The position numbers were made by a program, and so were the translations under genes. Positions 36,681 through 45,254 of a DNA stretch of 64,000 nucleotides are shown piece after piece (within the stretch, counting starts at the first letter, position 1; every line of letters starts with the position of its first letter). The notes below the pieces were generated by a model. That model was not told the DNA's origin. It was given only the letters and a program-made list of their open reading frames with translations, and searched no databases. The DNA lies in NCBI GenBank assembly GCA_030427505.1, contig JAUICH010000002.1, positions 248,001 to 312,000 on the forward strand. Reading direction: 5' to 3'. The DNA is from Verrucomicrobiia bacterium (GTDB lineage Bacteria > Verrucomicrobiota > Verrucomicrobiia > Verrucomicrobiales > DEV007).

Positions 36681-37667
36681 TCAGGGGGCGGGGAAGATGG
36701 AGGGCAGCCCTGACGGATGAATGTCCAGCCAGTCCATGGCCAGGGAAATGGCGAGAGGGGCAGTGAAAATGCTGGCGAAAATGGTGGAGAGCACGACCTG
36801 CACCGCCGTTACCGGATGTCCGCCGTAGAGCCGGGCAATCACGATCGGCATCACCGCCGCCGGCATGCCTGCCTGTACGATGAGGACCTTTTTCAGGTCT
36901 TCCGGCAGCGGCAAGAATGCGACAAAAGCCAGGATCAGAGCCCCCAGCACACCCAGGCGGAGCACGATGCCCGCGAAGGAGGTTTTCCAGGCGTTCTCCC
37001 ACACTCCGGGCGCGAAGAGTTTCCCGATAGTGGCGCCGATCATGAACAGACAGATCGGAATGGCCGTCCGCCCCAGCATGGAAATGGCCGTCAGCACCAC
37101 TTCCGGCACAAATTTGTAGAATCCCGTGTAGGTGAAAAACAAGCTCACCACCACCGCGATGAAGGGTCCATTGATCAGGAGCTTCAGTGCCGGGCCCGCC
37201 TGCCGGCTCATGATCAGGATTCCCACCGTCCACATGGCCACCTCCACCCCCAGCCCGTGGATGAAGACCAGCGCTTTCGGGCCTTCCTCCCCGGGAAAAA
37301 TCGTCAGAATGACCGGAAGGGCGATGAAACCGTAGTTCTGAATGCCACAGGCAATGGCGAAGGTGCGCCGCCCTTCGCCCTTCTTGAGCCCGAAAATTCC
37401 CGCCGCCCCATAGGACACGGCGAAACTCAGGCAAATAATGACAAAGCCCACCCCCATGGCCCAGGCCACCGTGGAGACCTGCTTCAGGTCGTCCTTGCCC
37501 ATGACAAAGTCGATGATCAAGCAGGGAGTGAGGAGATTCAGGGCCAGCTTCATGACCCCGGTCTCCAGATCCTCCTGAATCCAGCGCCGCTTGTGCATCA
37601 CGAAGCCCGTCCCCATCACCAGGAACACCGGGAAGATGGCGGTCAGGATGTCAGCGTAAGACAGCAT
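36681..37667 (-). CDS. AEC (auxin efflux carrier) family transporter
   Basis: 328 residues from ATG at 37667. About ten hydrophobic segments make two sets of five helices, as expected for the AEC/BART superfamily. Typical pieces are FPVFLVMGTGFVM, CGIQNYGFIALPV and GMPAAVMPIVIARLYGG, the last resembling the conserved P-A-x-x-x-P motif of the C-terminal half. The family exports small organic acids or takes up malate and malonate. The substrate here is open. It is on the same strand as the tandem uvrA gene, 189 nt downstream. Confidence 0.85.
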   Translation of the reverse strand: MLSYADILTAIFPVFLVMGTGFVMHKRRWIQEDLETGVMKLALNLLTPCLIIDFVMGKDDLKQVSTVAWAMGVGFVIICLSFAVSYGAAGIFGLKKGEGRRTFAIACGIQNYGFIALPVILTIFPGEEGPKALVFIHGLGVEVAMWTVGILIMSRQAGPALKLLINGPFIAVVVSLFFTYTGFYKFVPEVVLTAISMLGRTAIPICLFMIGATIGKLFAPGVWENAWKTSFAGIVLRLGVLGALILAFVAFLPLPEDLKKVLIVQAGMPAAVMPIVIARLYGGHPVTAVQVVLSTIFASIFTAPLAISLAMDWLDIHPSGLPSIFPAP

Positions 37668-37855
37668 GGCATTGTCGCGGCGGGCGGGAAGGAAAAGAAG
37701 AGAGGAAGCGTGACCTTCCGGCGGGAGCGCGTCTCTGGCAAGTCCGGGCCTGCGTGCGCCCGTGGAAGGCCATCCGCCACGGACACTTCCCTGTCTCCAT
37801 GTCTCCCCCCTCTCCTTGTCTGGGAAAACGGGATCGCTTCTCTCCAAGCTACGCC

Positions 37856-40800
37856 CTACGCCCCCTGCAACACCTCGCGCACGAAAGGCGCCGTCCGGCT
37901 CGTCTTGTCTTTGGCCACCTCCTCCGGCGGGCCAAATGCCACCACTTCGCCCCCGGCATCTCCGGCTTCCGGGCCGATGTCGATGAGGTAGTCGGCCTCC
38001 GCGATGATGTCCAGGTTGTGTTCGATGACCACGACGGTGTGCCCGTCATCCACCAGCCGGTGCAGCACTTCCAGGAGCCGCCTCACGTCCGCCATGTGCA
38101 GGCCAATGCTGGGCTCTTCAATGAGATAGAGGTTTGCCTTCGCTTTTCGGTTCTGGCGGATGCGGGCATGCTCGCTCCGGCCAATGCCACGCGTCAGTTC
38201 GGTGACGAGCTTGATCCGCTGGGCTTCGCCGCCGCTCAGGGTGGGGCTCGGCTGGCCGAGCTTCAGGTAGCCGAGACCGGTATCGCGCAGGAGACCTAGG
38301 GTGCGGTGCAGTTTCGGGTGACCCGTGAAGAAGTCCGTGGCTTCGTCGATGGTCATGTTCAGGACCTCGCCGATGCTCTTACCGTTGTAGAGTATCTCCA
38401 GCGTGGGCGGGTTGTAGCGTAGGCCGTGGCAGTCCTCACAGGGCACGTAGCTGGTGGGAAGAAACGTCATCTCCAGCTTGATCTGGCCGTTGCCGTTGCA
38501 GGTCTCGCAGCGGCCGCCTTCGGTGTTGAAAGAGAAGCGGCTGGGTGTGTAGCCCCGGGCGCGGGCGTCCGGCAACTGGGCATAGAGCTTCCGAATCTCG
38601 TCGAAGATCTTTACATACGTCGCCGGCGTGGAGCGCGAGGTCTTGCCGATGGGAGATTGGTCCACCTCGTACACCGCTTCGAACGCGTCCGCGCCTTTCA
38701 CCTCCCGCCAGAAGGTTTCTTCCTTGGTCTTCCGGGCGCGTTTCCGGGCCTTGTTCAATTCGATGTCCATCGCGGGCTTCAGCACCCCGCGCATGAAGGA
38801 GGACTTTCCAGACCCGGAGATGCCCGTGATGACGCAGAGCCGCTCCGTGGGAATGCGGATGTCCACGTTTTTGAGGTTATTCTTCCGGCAGCCGTAGAGG
38901 CGCAGCCAGCCCTCCTTGGCGTTGACGGCGGGGATGGGTCGGCGTTCCCCGTTCAGCGGGTGGACCATGGGGTCCTTCAGATACTTCCCAGTGGTCGATT
39001 CCCCGTTCTTCTGCACCTCCGCCAGCGTGCCTTGCGCGGTCACCTGCCCACCCAGCGCCCCGGCACCAGGGCCGAGGTCGATGATGTGGTCGGCCCTCCG
39101 CATGGTGTCCTCGTCGTGCTCGACGACGATGAGGGAGTTGCCCTTGTCGCGCAGGTTCGTGAGGGTCTCCAGCAGACGGGTGTTGTCCCGGGGGTGGAGG
39201 CCGATGGTCGGTTCGTCCAGGACGTAAAGCACGCCCCGCAGATTCGAGCCCAGCTGCGCCGCCAGGCGGATGCGCTGGCTTTCGCCGCCGGAGAGGGTGG
39301 TGGCGGAACGGTCCAGTTGCAGGTAGCCGAGACCCACCTCTTCCATGAAGTGCAGGCGCTGGGAAATCTCCGGCAGGATGTCGCGGGCGATGGTGGCGTC
39401 CTGGCCGGTGAACTTCAGGCCTTCCATGGCGACGCGCGCCTCGCTCACGGTCTGGCGGGCGATCTGGTCGATGGTGAAGTCCTTCACCTTCACGTGCAGC
39501 GCCACTTCGTTCAGCCGCGCGCCCTTGCAGGTGGGGCAGGGGACGAACTCGCTCTCCTCCGCGCGGGAGCGGCGGTACTCCTCGCGCAGTTCCGCGTCCA
39601 TGACGGATTCAGCGCTGGGATCTTCCTCGCGGCGGGGCTGCTTGGCGATCTGGCCGTAACCCCGGCACTCCGGGCACCAGCCGTGGGGGGAATTATAGGA
39701 AAACAGGCGGGGGTCCAGCTCTTCGAAGGACCGGCCCGTGACGGGGTCGCTCATCCGCGTGCTCACCACCTGTAGTTCACCCTTGGTGTCTTCGAACTTC
39801 GCGGTGTCCTTCCCGATCTTTAGGGCTTGCTCGATGAGGTCCCGCACCTCGGGCAGCTTCTGGTCCTTGGTAATCTGGCCCACCACCACATCAATGGTGT
39901 GCTCCTTGAATCGCTCCAGCTTGGTGAAGCCTTCCACTGGCCGGTATTTTCCGTCCACGAGCAGGGTATCGAAGCCCTTCCGGCCCGCCCATTGGGCGAC
40001 CTCGGTATGAAAACCCTTCCGCGCCTTGATCAGCGGGGCTAGGAGTTTGACCGGACCCTTCTTCGCCGCGTCGCGGATGCGGGTGACGATGGAGGACGTG
40101 CTCTGCTTTTCCACCGGCAGGCCGGAGTCGGGCGAATGCTGAATGCCGACCTTGGCAAATAGCAGGCGCAGGAAGTGATACACCTCCGTGACCGTGGCGA
40201 CAGTCGATTTGCCCCCGCCGCGCGAGATGCGCTGCTCGATCGCCACCGTGGGCGGCAGCCCGGCGATGTGGTCGATGTCCGGCCGTTCCATCTGCTCCAC
40301 GAACTGCCGGGCATAGGCGGACATACTGTCGAGGAAACGGCGTTGCCCTTCCGCGAAAAGGATGTCGAAGGCCAAGGTGGATTTGCCCGAACCGCTCAGA
40401 CCCGTGATCACCACAAACTCGTCGCGCGGGATATTGAGCGAGACGTTCTTCAGGTTGTGCTCGCGGGCGCCGTGCAGCTCGATGCTGCCATTGACCGTGC
40501 TGCCGTAGCCATGACCGGGCAGCGCTTTCAACGCGGTGGCGTCTTCCGCCACGCGGCGGGTCTTGCCCAGATTCCGCGCCCCGGCGGGCGTTTCGAGCAG
40601 CTCTTTCAGGAAGCGGCCGGTGTGGGATTTTGCCACCTGGGCTACCGCTTCCGGCGTGCCCATGGCGACGACCTGACCGCCATGCTCGCCCGCTTCGGGC
40701 CCCAGGTCGATCAAGTGGTCCGCGCTCTTGATGACCTCCAGGTTGTGCTCGATGACGATGAGGCTGTCGCCCTGCTCTACCAGGCGGTCGAAGACCTTCA

Positions 40801-43552
40801 GCAACATCGCCACGTCGTCGAAGTGCAGACCGGTCGTTGGCTCGTCGAAAATCAGCAGAGGGCTTTTCCCCTTTGTGTCCTGCGCCTTGGCCTTCTGACC
40901 TTCCAGAAGATGAGCGACCAGTTTCAGGCGCTGACTTTCGCCGCCTGACAAGGTGTTCAGCGGCTGGCCGAGCCGCAGGTAGCCCAGGCCCACGTCCGAG
41001 AGCACCTGCAGGGCGCCGATGATCGAGGTGGCCTTCCGCCCCCCGATGGCGAAGAAAAACTCGATGGCGCCCGTCACCGTCAGGTCCAGTACTTCGTAGA
41101 TGGACTTGTCCTCCAGCTTTACGTCCAGCGCCTCGGGCGTGTAGCGCTTGCCTTCGCATTCCGGGCAGGTCACGTAGAGATCGCTCAGGAACTGCATCTC
41201 CACTTTTTCGAAACCATTGCCCCAACAGCGTTCGCAACGGCCCGCACCGGAGTTGAAGGAAAAATACCCCGGTGTCAGCCCCCGGGCCACGCCGTCCGGC
41301 GTTTCGGCGAAGAGTTTCCGAATCTGTTCGAAGACCCCGATATACACTGCCGGTGTCGAGCGTGGCGTCCGGGATAGGGGCGACTGGTCCACCAGCAGCA
41401 CGTCTGAAATCTGTCCCGCGCCCAACACTTCCTTGCAGCGGCCAGGCTCGTTTTCCGAGGTCCGGCCAAACTGACGGATCAAATTTTCATAGAGAACGGA
41501 GTGGACCAGCGTCGACTTTCCGGAACCGGACACGCCCGTCACGCAGCAGAACACGCCGAGCGGAATCTCCACGTCCACCTTTTGGAGGTTGTGCTGCACC
41601 GCGCGCTGAATGGCGAGCGAGCCCTTGGCCTCCCGCCGCTTTTTGGGGACTGGAATAGCCTTCTGCCCTTTCAGGTAAGCCGCGGTCAGCGAGCCGTTTT
41701 TGCCGCCTTCGGATAACTTCGAGGGCGCGCCCTCAAAAACGACCTGCCCACCATGCTCGCCACGGCCCGGGCCGATGTCGATGAGGTGATCCGCCGAGCG
41801 GATGACGCTCTCCTCATGCTCAACAACGACCAGCGTGTTGCCGTTGTCGCGGAGCTGCTCCATCACTTCGATCAGCCGCCCCACGTCGCGCGGATGCAGG
41901 CCGACGGTCGGTTCGTCCAGGACAAAGAGCGCATTTGTGAGGCTCGCCCCCAGGCAGGTCGTCAGGTTTACCCGCTCCGTCTCGCCGCCGGACAGCGTCC
42001 GCGTGGGCCGGTCTAGGTTCAGGTAGCCCAGGCCCACCCGGTCCAGGTAGCGGAGCCGTGCCAGAATCTCGCCGTGCAGCATCTGGCCGGTCTTATCTCC
42101 CTTGGGAAGCTTCAACTTTTCCAGGAACGGCACCAGCCGCTCGACGGACATCTCCCAAAAGTCCGAGATGGTCTTGCCTTCCACCCGGTAGTTCAGCGAC
42201 TCCGGCTGAAGGCGGCCGCCGTTGCAGACCGGACAGGTGGTGTAGGACCGGTAGCGGCTCAGAAAGACGCGGACGTGCATCTTGTAGGTGCGCGCTTCCA
42301 GGTAGTCGAAGAAACCGCGCACGCCATACCACTCGCCGCGCTCCCAGGCGGACTCGGCGTCGCCCTTGTAGTCGCCTTGGAGCACCCACTTCTGGTCTTC
42401 CTCCGGCAGTTCGTCGAAGGGAGTATCCAGATCTATCCCCCGGATTCGCGCGGTCCGTTCCAGGTCTGTTTGGCATTCGGAATGAACTTCTCCCTGAAAT
42501 GCCTTTACGACGCCGTCCGCGATGGAGAGTGACTTGTCCGGCAGTGCCCGGTCCAGGTCGATCCCGATGACGCGGCCAAAACCCCGGCACTTCGGGCAGG
42601 CCCCGAGGGGATTGTTGAAGCTGAAGAGGTTTGGCGTCGGCGGGCGCAGGTCCGTGTCCGTGCTCGGGGAGTGCCAGCCGCGCGAATACATCGCCCGTTC
42701 CCCGCTCTCGGTTTCCACCAGGGTCACCTTGTTCTTCCCGAGGTGCAGGGCCTGTTCCACCGCCTCCTGGAAGCGCGAGGTCCGCGCGGGTGACACCCGG
42801 TCCTGGATCACATCCACCAGGGCGGGAAGCGCTTTCCGGTCATAGGCTTCCGGCTTGTCGGTCCGGTAAATGGTGCCGTAGAGAAAGACCCGCAGGTAGC
42901 CCTGCTGCTGGAGGAACTCAAAGAATTCGTCCTTGCCTGCGTCTTTCGGCGCTTCGATGCCGAAGGTAATCAGGAGCGGCAGTTCACCGAACTTCTCCTT
43001 CGCCTTCGCCGTGATGGACTGCGGCGTGTCCGGCACGACTTCCTCGCCGGTTTCCGGGTCGTAGCCCTTGCAGAGCCGGGGGAAAAGGAGCTTCAGGTAG
43101 TCATTGATCTCCGTGATCGTCCCGACGGTGGATCGGGTGGTCTTGACCGTGTTGCTCTGCTCGATGGCGATGGCTGGGGGAATTCCGTGAATCGCCTCCA
43201 CCCGGGGCTTGTCCATCCGGTCGAAAAACTGCCGGGTGTAGGGCGAAAAGGTCTCCACATACCGCCGCTGCCCTTCCGCATACAGCGTCTGAAAGGCCAG
43301 TGACGATTTCCCGCTCCCGCTTGGTCCGGTGACGACGTTTAACTTCCCCAGGGGGATATCGAGGTCGATCCCCTTCAGGTTATTCTGCGAGGCCTGCCGC
43401 ACCTGGATGACATCCAGGGGCGCTGCCTTCGGTTTCTTTTTTTTGGACGTGCCCCGAGCCGTGGCACGCGAAGCCGCCGCTTTCTTCTTGGTCTTGCTGT
43501 TGCCGCTGCTGGAAGCCCGTTTCCGGGCCGCTTTGGTCGTCGGTTTTGCCAT
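37856..43552 (-). CDS. uvrA: Double-length UvrA (two UvrA units, four ABC ATPase domains)
   Basis: 1898 residues from ATG at 43552, against about 940 for normal UvrA. A basic tail (1-44) precedes unit A (about 45-1010) and unit B (about 1015-1898). Four Walker A motifs occur: GPSGSGKSS near 76-84, GVSGSGKST near 672, GLSGSGKST near 1050 and GISGSGKSS near 1577. Each domain has an LSGGE signature and a CxxC...CxxC zinc module (CPKC/CPVC, CERC/CPEC, CPEC/CPTC, CETC/CEDC). Walker B sequences are VLDEPT, IFDEPT, VLDEPT and, in the fourth, LIEEPS, with the Asp replaced by Glu. UvrA normally dimerises to find bulky DNA damage for nucleotide excision repair. This chain may be a covalent dimer. No second uvrA is in the window. 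Confidence 0.93.
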   Translation of the reverse strand: MAKPTTKAARKRASSSGNSKTKKKAAASRATARGTSKKKKPKAAPLDVIQVRQASQNNLKGIDLDIPLGKLNVVTGPSGSGKSSLAFQTLYAEGQRRYVETFSPYTRQFFDRMDKPRVEAIHGIPPAIAIEQSNTVKTTRSTVGTITEINDYLKLLFPRLCKGYDPETGEEVVPDTPQSITAKAKEKFGELPLLITFGIEAPKDAGKDEFFEFLQQQGYLRVFLYGTIYRTDKPEAYDRKALPALVDVIQDRVSPARTSRFQEAVEQALHLGKNKVTLVETESGERAMYSRGWHSPSTDTDLRPPTPNLFSFNNPLGACPKCRGFGRVIGIDLDRALPDKSLSIADGVVKAFQGEVHSECQTDLERTARIRGIDLDTPFDELPEEDQKWVLQGDYKGDAESAWERGEWYGVRGFFDYLEARTYKMHVRVFLSRYRSYTTCPVCNGGRLQPESLNYRVEGKTISDFWEMSVERLVPFLEKLKLPKGDKTGQMLHGEILARLRYLDRVGLGYLNLDRPTRTLSGGETERVNLTTCLGASLTNALFVLDEPTVGLHPRDVGRLIEVMEQLRDNGNTLVVVEHEESVIRSADHLIDIGPGRGEHGGQVVFEGAPSKLSEGGKNGSLTAAYLKGQKAIPVPKKRREAKGSLAIQRAVQHNLQKVDVEIPLGVFCCVTGVSGSGKSTLVHSVLYENLIRQFGRTSENEPGRCKEVLGAGQISDVLLVDQSPLSRTPRSTPAVYIGVFEQIRKLFAETPDGVARGLTPGYFSFNSGAGRCERCWGNGFEKVEMQFLSDLYVTCPECEGKRYTPEALDVKLEDKSIYEVLDLTVTGAIEFFFAIGGRKATSIIGALQVLSDVGLGYLRLGQPLNTLSGGESQRLKLVAHLLEGQKAKAQDTKGKSPLLIFDEPTTGLHFDDVAMLLKVFDRLVEQGDSLIVIEHNLEVIKSADHLIDLGPEAGEHGGQVVAMGTPEAVAQVAKSHTGRFLKELLETPAGARNLGKTRRVAEDATALKALPGHGYGSTVNGSIELHGAREHNLKNVSLNIPRDEFVVITGLSGSGKSTLAFDILFAEGQRRFLDSMSAYARQFVEQMERPDIDHIAGLPPTVAIEQRISRGGGKSTVATVTEVYHFLRLLFAKVGIQHSPDSGLPVEKQSTSSIVTRIRDAAKKGPVKLLAPLIKARKGFHTEVAQWAGRKGFDTLLVDGKYRPVEGFTKLERFKEHTIDVVVGQITKDQKLPEVRDLIEQALKIGKDTAKFEDTKGELQVVSTRMSDPVTGRSFEELDPRLFSYNSPHGWCPECRGYGQIAKQPRREEDPSAESVMDAELREEYRRSRAEESEFVPCPTCKGARLNEVALHVKVKDFTIDQIARQTVSEARVAMEGLKFTGQDATIARDILPEISQRLHFMEEVGLGYLQLDRSATTLSGGESQRIRLAAQLGSNLRGVLYVLDEPTIGLHPRDNTRLLETLTNLRDKGNSLIVVEHDEDTMRRADHIIDLGPGAGALGGQVTAQGTLAEVQKNGESTTGKYLKDPMVHPLNGERRPIPAVNAKEGWLRLYGCRKNNLKNVDIRIPTERLCVITGISGSGKSSFMRGVLKPAMDIELNKARKRARKTKEETFWREVKGADAFEAVYEVDQSPIGKTSRSTPATYVKIFDEIRKLYAQLPDARARGYTPSRFSFNTEGGRCETCNGNGQIKLEMTFLPTSYVPCEDCHGLRYNPPTLEILYNGKSIGEVLNMTIDEATDFFTGHPKLHRTLGLLRDTGLGYLKLGQPSPTLSGGEAQRIKLVTELTRGIGRSEHARIRQNRKAKANLYLIEEPSIGLHMADVRRLLEVLHRLVDDGHTVVVIEHNLDIIAEADYLIDIGPEAGDAGGEVVAFGPPEEVAKDKTSRTAPFVREVLQGA

Positions 43553-43769
43553 ACAGGGGAAGGGAGAAAAGAGGGAATAATGAGATACGCACGGCCCACA
43601 CAGGCCGCCACGCAAATACCAGCGAGCCGGAGATTTTCTCTTCCCTGGGACCCCTGCTTATTGACGCCGGCAGGTGGGAAGAGTCCGGACTCGTAATGGA
43701 AGCTAGACGAAAACGGAGAATCCGCCTTTCAAAATTCCACCTCGACGGGAGGAATTTTGGCGAACTTTC

Positions 43770-44387
43770 TCAATCCGCCGAAACCGGCATGTCCCGCAGT
43801 TCCTGGGAAAGTTGGAACAGGCGGTGCACCTGGGAAATGGGGATGTGCGGAATGTCGATGCGCTTCTCCAACCGGAGCAGGACCGAGAAAATGCCGAGGC
43901 CGCTGCCTTCGTCCTTCATCAGCGTGTTACTGACATCCGGCCACCGATAGGCTTCCAGTTCGAAACCGGAACGCTTTTGGTGGAGGATGAGGAAGCGCTT
44001 GTTCGTCAGGATGACGCAGGCTTTTCCCTTGCTGAGCAGGCCGGACTTGTGCTGCACCGCGATGTAGTAAATCTGCTCGTCCTGGGCGGTAATTTCCGAA
44101 ACTTCCCGGAAGCTCAGGGCCACCATCTGCCGGTCCTGCCCGTCGTCCACGAAATGGCTGATTTGCTCCTGGATGTCGAAGACCTTTTCGACCAGTTCCC
44201 AGTCCAGCAGGCCTTCGTAGTAAACGTAGTCGTGGCGGGTCAACTCGTCGCGCTGCAGCATGCCGAGAATGTCATCCAGTGAAACCGGCCCGATGGGCTG
44301 AGTATCGCCGCGCCGGAGGATGGAGAACGAAATCGCGCTGGGCTCCTGGGCTTCGGCGGCGTTTACGTTGGGTGTGTCGTAGCTCAT
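43770..44387 (-). CDS. GYF-like plus PH-like domain protein
   Basis: 205 residues. Residues about 20-70 (FSILRRGDTQPIGPVSLDDILGML, YYEGLLDWELVE) resemble the GYF_2/DUF4339 module common in PVC bacteria. Residues about 100-200 resemble a bacterial PH-like domain (YIAVQHKSGLLSKGKACVILTNKRFLILHQ). No signal peptide or membrane segment is present, so it is cytosolic or peripheral. The family role is unknown, but both modules usually mediate protein or membrane contacts. It lies between the thioesterase and uvrA on the same strand, separated from both by intergenic DNA. Confidence 0.7.
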   Translation of the reverse strand: MSYDTPNVNAAEAQEPSAISFSILRRGDTQPIGPVSLDDILGMLQRDELTRHDYVYYEGLLDWELVEKVFDIQEQISHFVDDGQDRQMVALSFREVSEITAQDEQIYYIAVQHKSGLLSKGKACVILTNKRFLILHQKRSGFELEAYRWPDVSNTLMKDEGSGLGIFSVLLRLEKRIDIPHIPISQVHRLFQLSQELRDMPVSAD

Positions 44388-44589
44388 GAGACGAAGGAGA
44401 GGTGAAGTTCGGGAGTGGACTTGATCTTTGAACTAACAGACCAGATGTGAAAAGCCAAAAGACCAGCTTATTTTTTGTATTTACATGGTATTCGGATTTC
44501 GCGGTCAGGTGCAAGCCCTTTTTCTCTTTCAATACTGACACTTTCCGACCGGCCGCGAAAGGTGGGCCCGAAGCCCATAGTCTATTGAT

Positions 44590-45033
44590 TTAACCCTGGT
44601 TACGCCGCTCGTGTTTCTTTTGGAGATGGGAGTATTTTTCCAGCCATTCGGCGGGTAGCCGCTCCGGTTTTCCAGGGGGTATCCGGACCAGGGCCAGTTG
44701 TTGGCGGCTGGTGGCGATGAGGCTGCCGTCCGAGGGCCGGGTGATGCGAAAGGCACACCAGAACCGGAGCCGGTCCAAGGATTCCAGACCCCCTGTGATT
44801 TCTAGAATGTCCCCCAGCACGGCGGCCCGGCGATAGTCGATTTCCGTGCGGAGCAGAGCAGGGAAAAGGTGGGTTTGGGTCATTTCCCGCAGGTTCATCC
44901 CCATCTGGGTCGCCAGGCGGGTCCGGGCGGTCTCGATGAAGCGGAGATAAGCCAGGTTGTGAACGACGCCCCCGCAGTCGGTATCGAAAAACATGACTTC
45001 TTCCTGGGTGGTGATGGTGGGTGTGTCGGGCAT
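44590..45033 (-). CDS. YbgC/FadM-like acyl-CoA thioesterase
   Basis: 147 residues from ATG at 45033, the usual hot-dog-fold length. The family motif DTDCGGVVHNLAYLRFIE contains the catalytic Asp, followed by an RTEIDYRRAAVLGD pattern. YbgC-type enzymes cleave short-chain or aromatic acyl-CoAs, and in Gram-negatives are often linked to tol-pal. Here the neighbours do not include tol-pal, so the physiological substrate is unclear. Divergent from the Lon-type protein pair. Confidence 0.85.
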   Translation of the reverse strand: MPDTPTITTQEEVMFFDTDCGGVVHNLAYLRFIETARTRLATQMGMNLREMTQTHLFPALLRTEIDYRRAAVLGDILEITGGLESLDRLRFWCAFRITRPSDGSLIATSRQQLALVRIPPGKPERLPAEWLEKYSHLQKKHERRNQG

Positions 45034-45254
45034 GGCGGTAGTGGAGCGTGGGATCGGGGCCCCTGGTTTATTTGAGGTGGAGGATGAAAGTGACGAGATT
45101 CTTTTCAGCAATGGCTTTTCGGCCGGGAAACAGTCGTGTTAAGCTGCGTTTTCCATGAAATCCGGTGTTCGAACTTTCCCCAGAAGGCCCTTGCGGCGTC
45201 TCGCGACGTGAATTCAGGGGAAACGCAGGTTAAGTTCTGCACTCGCGTCAGGTG

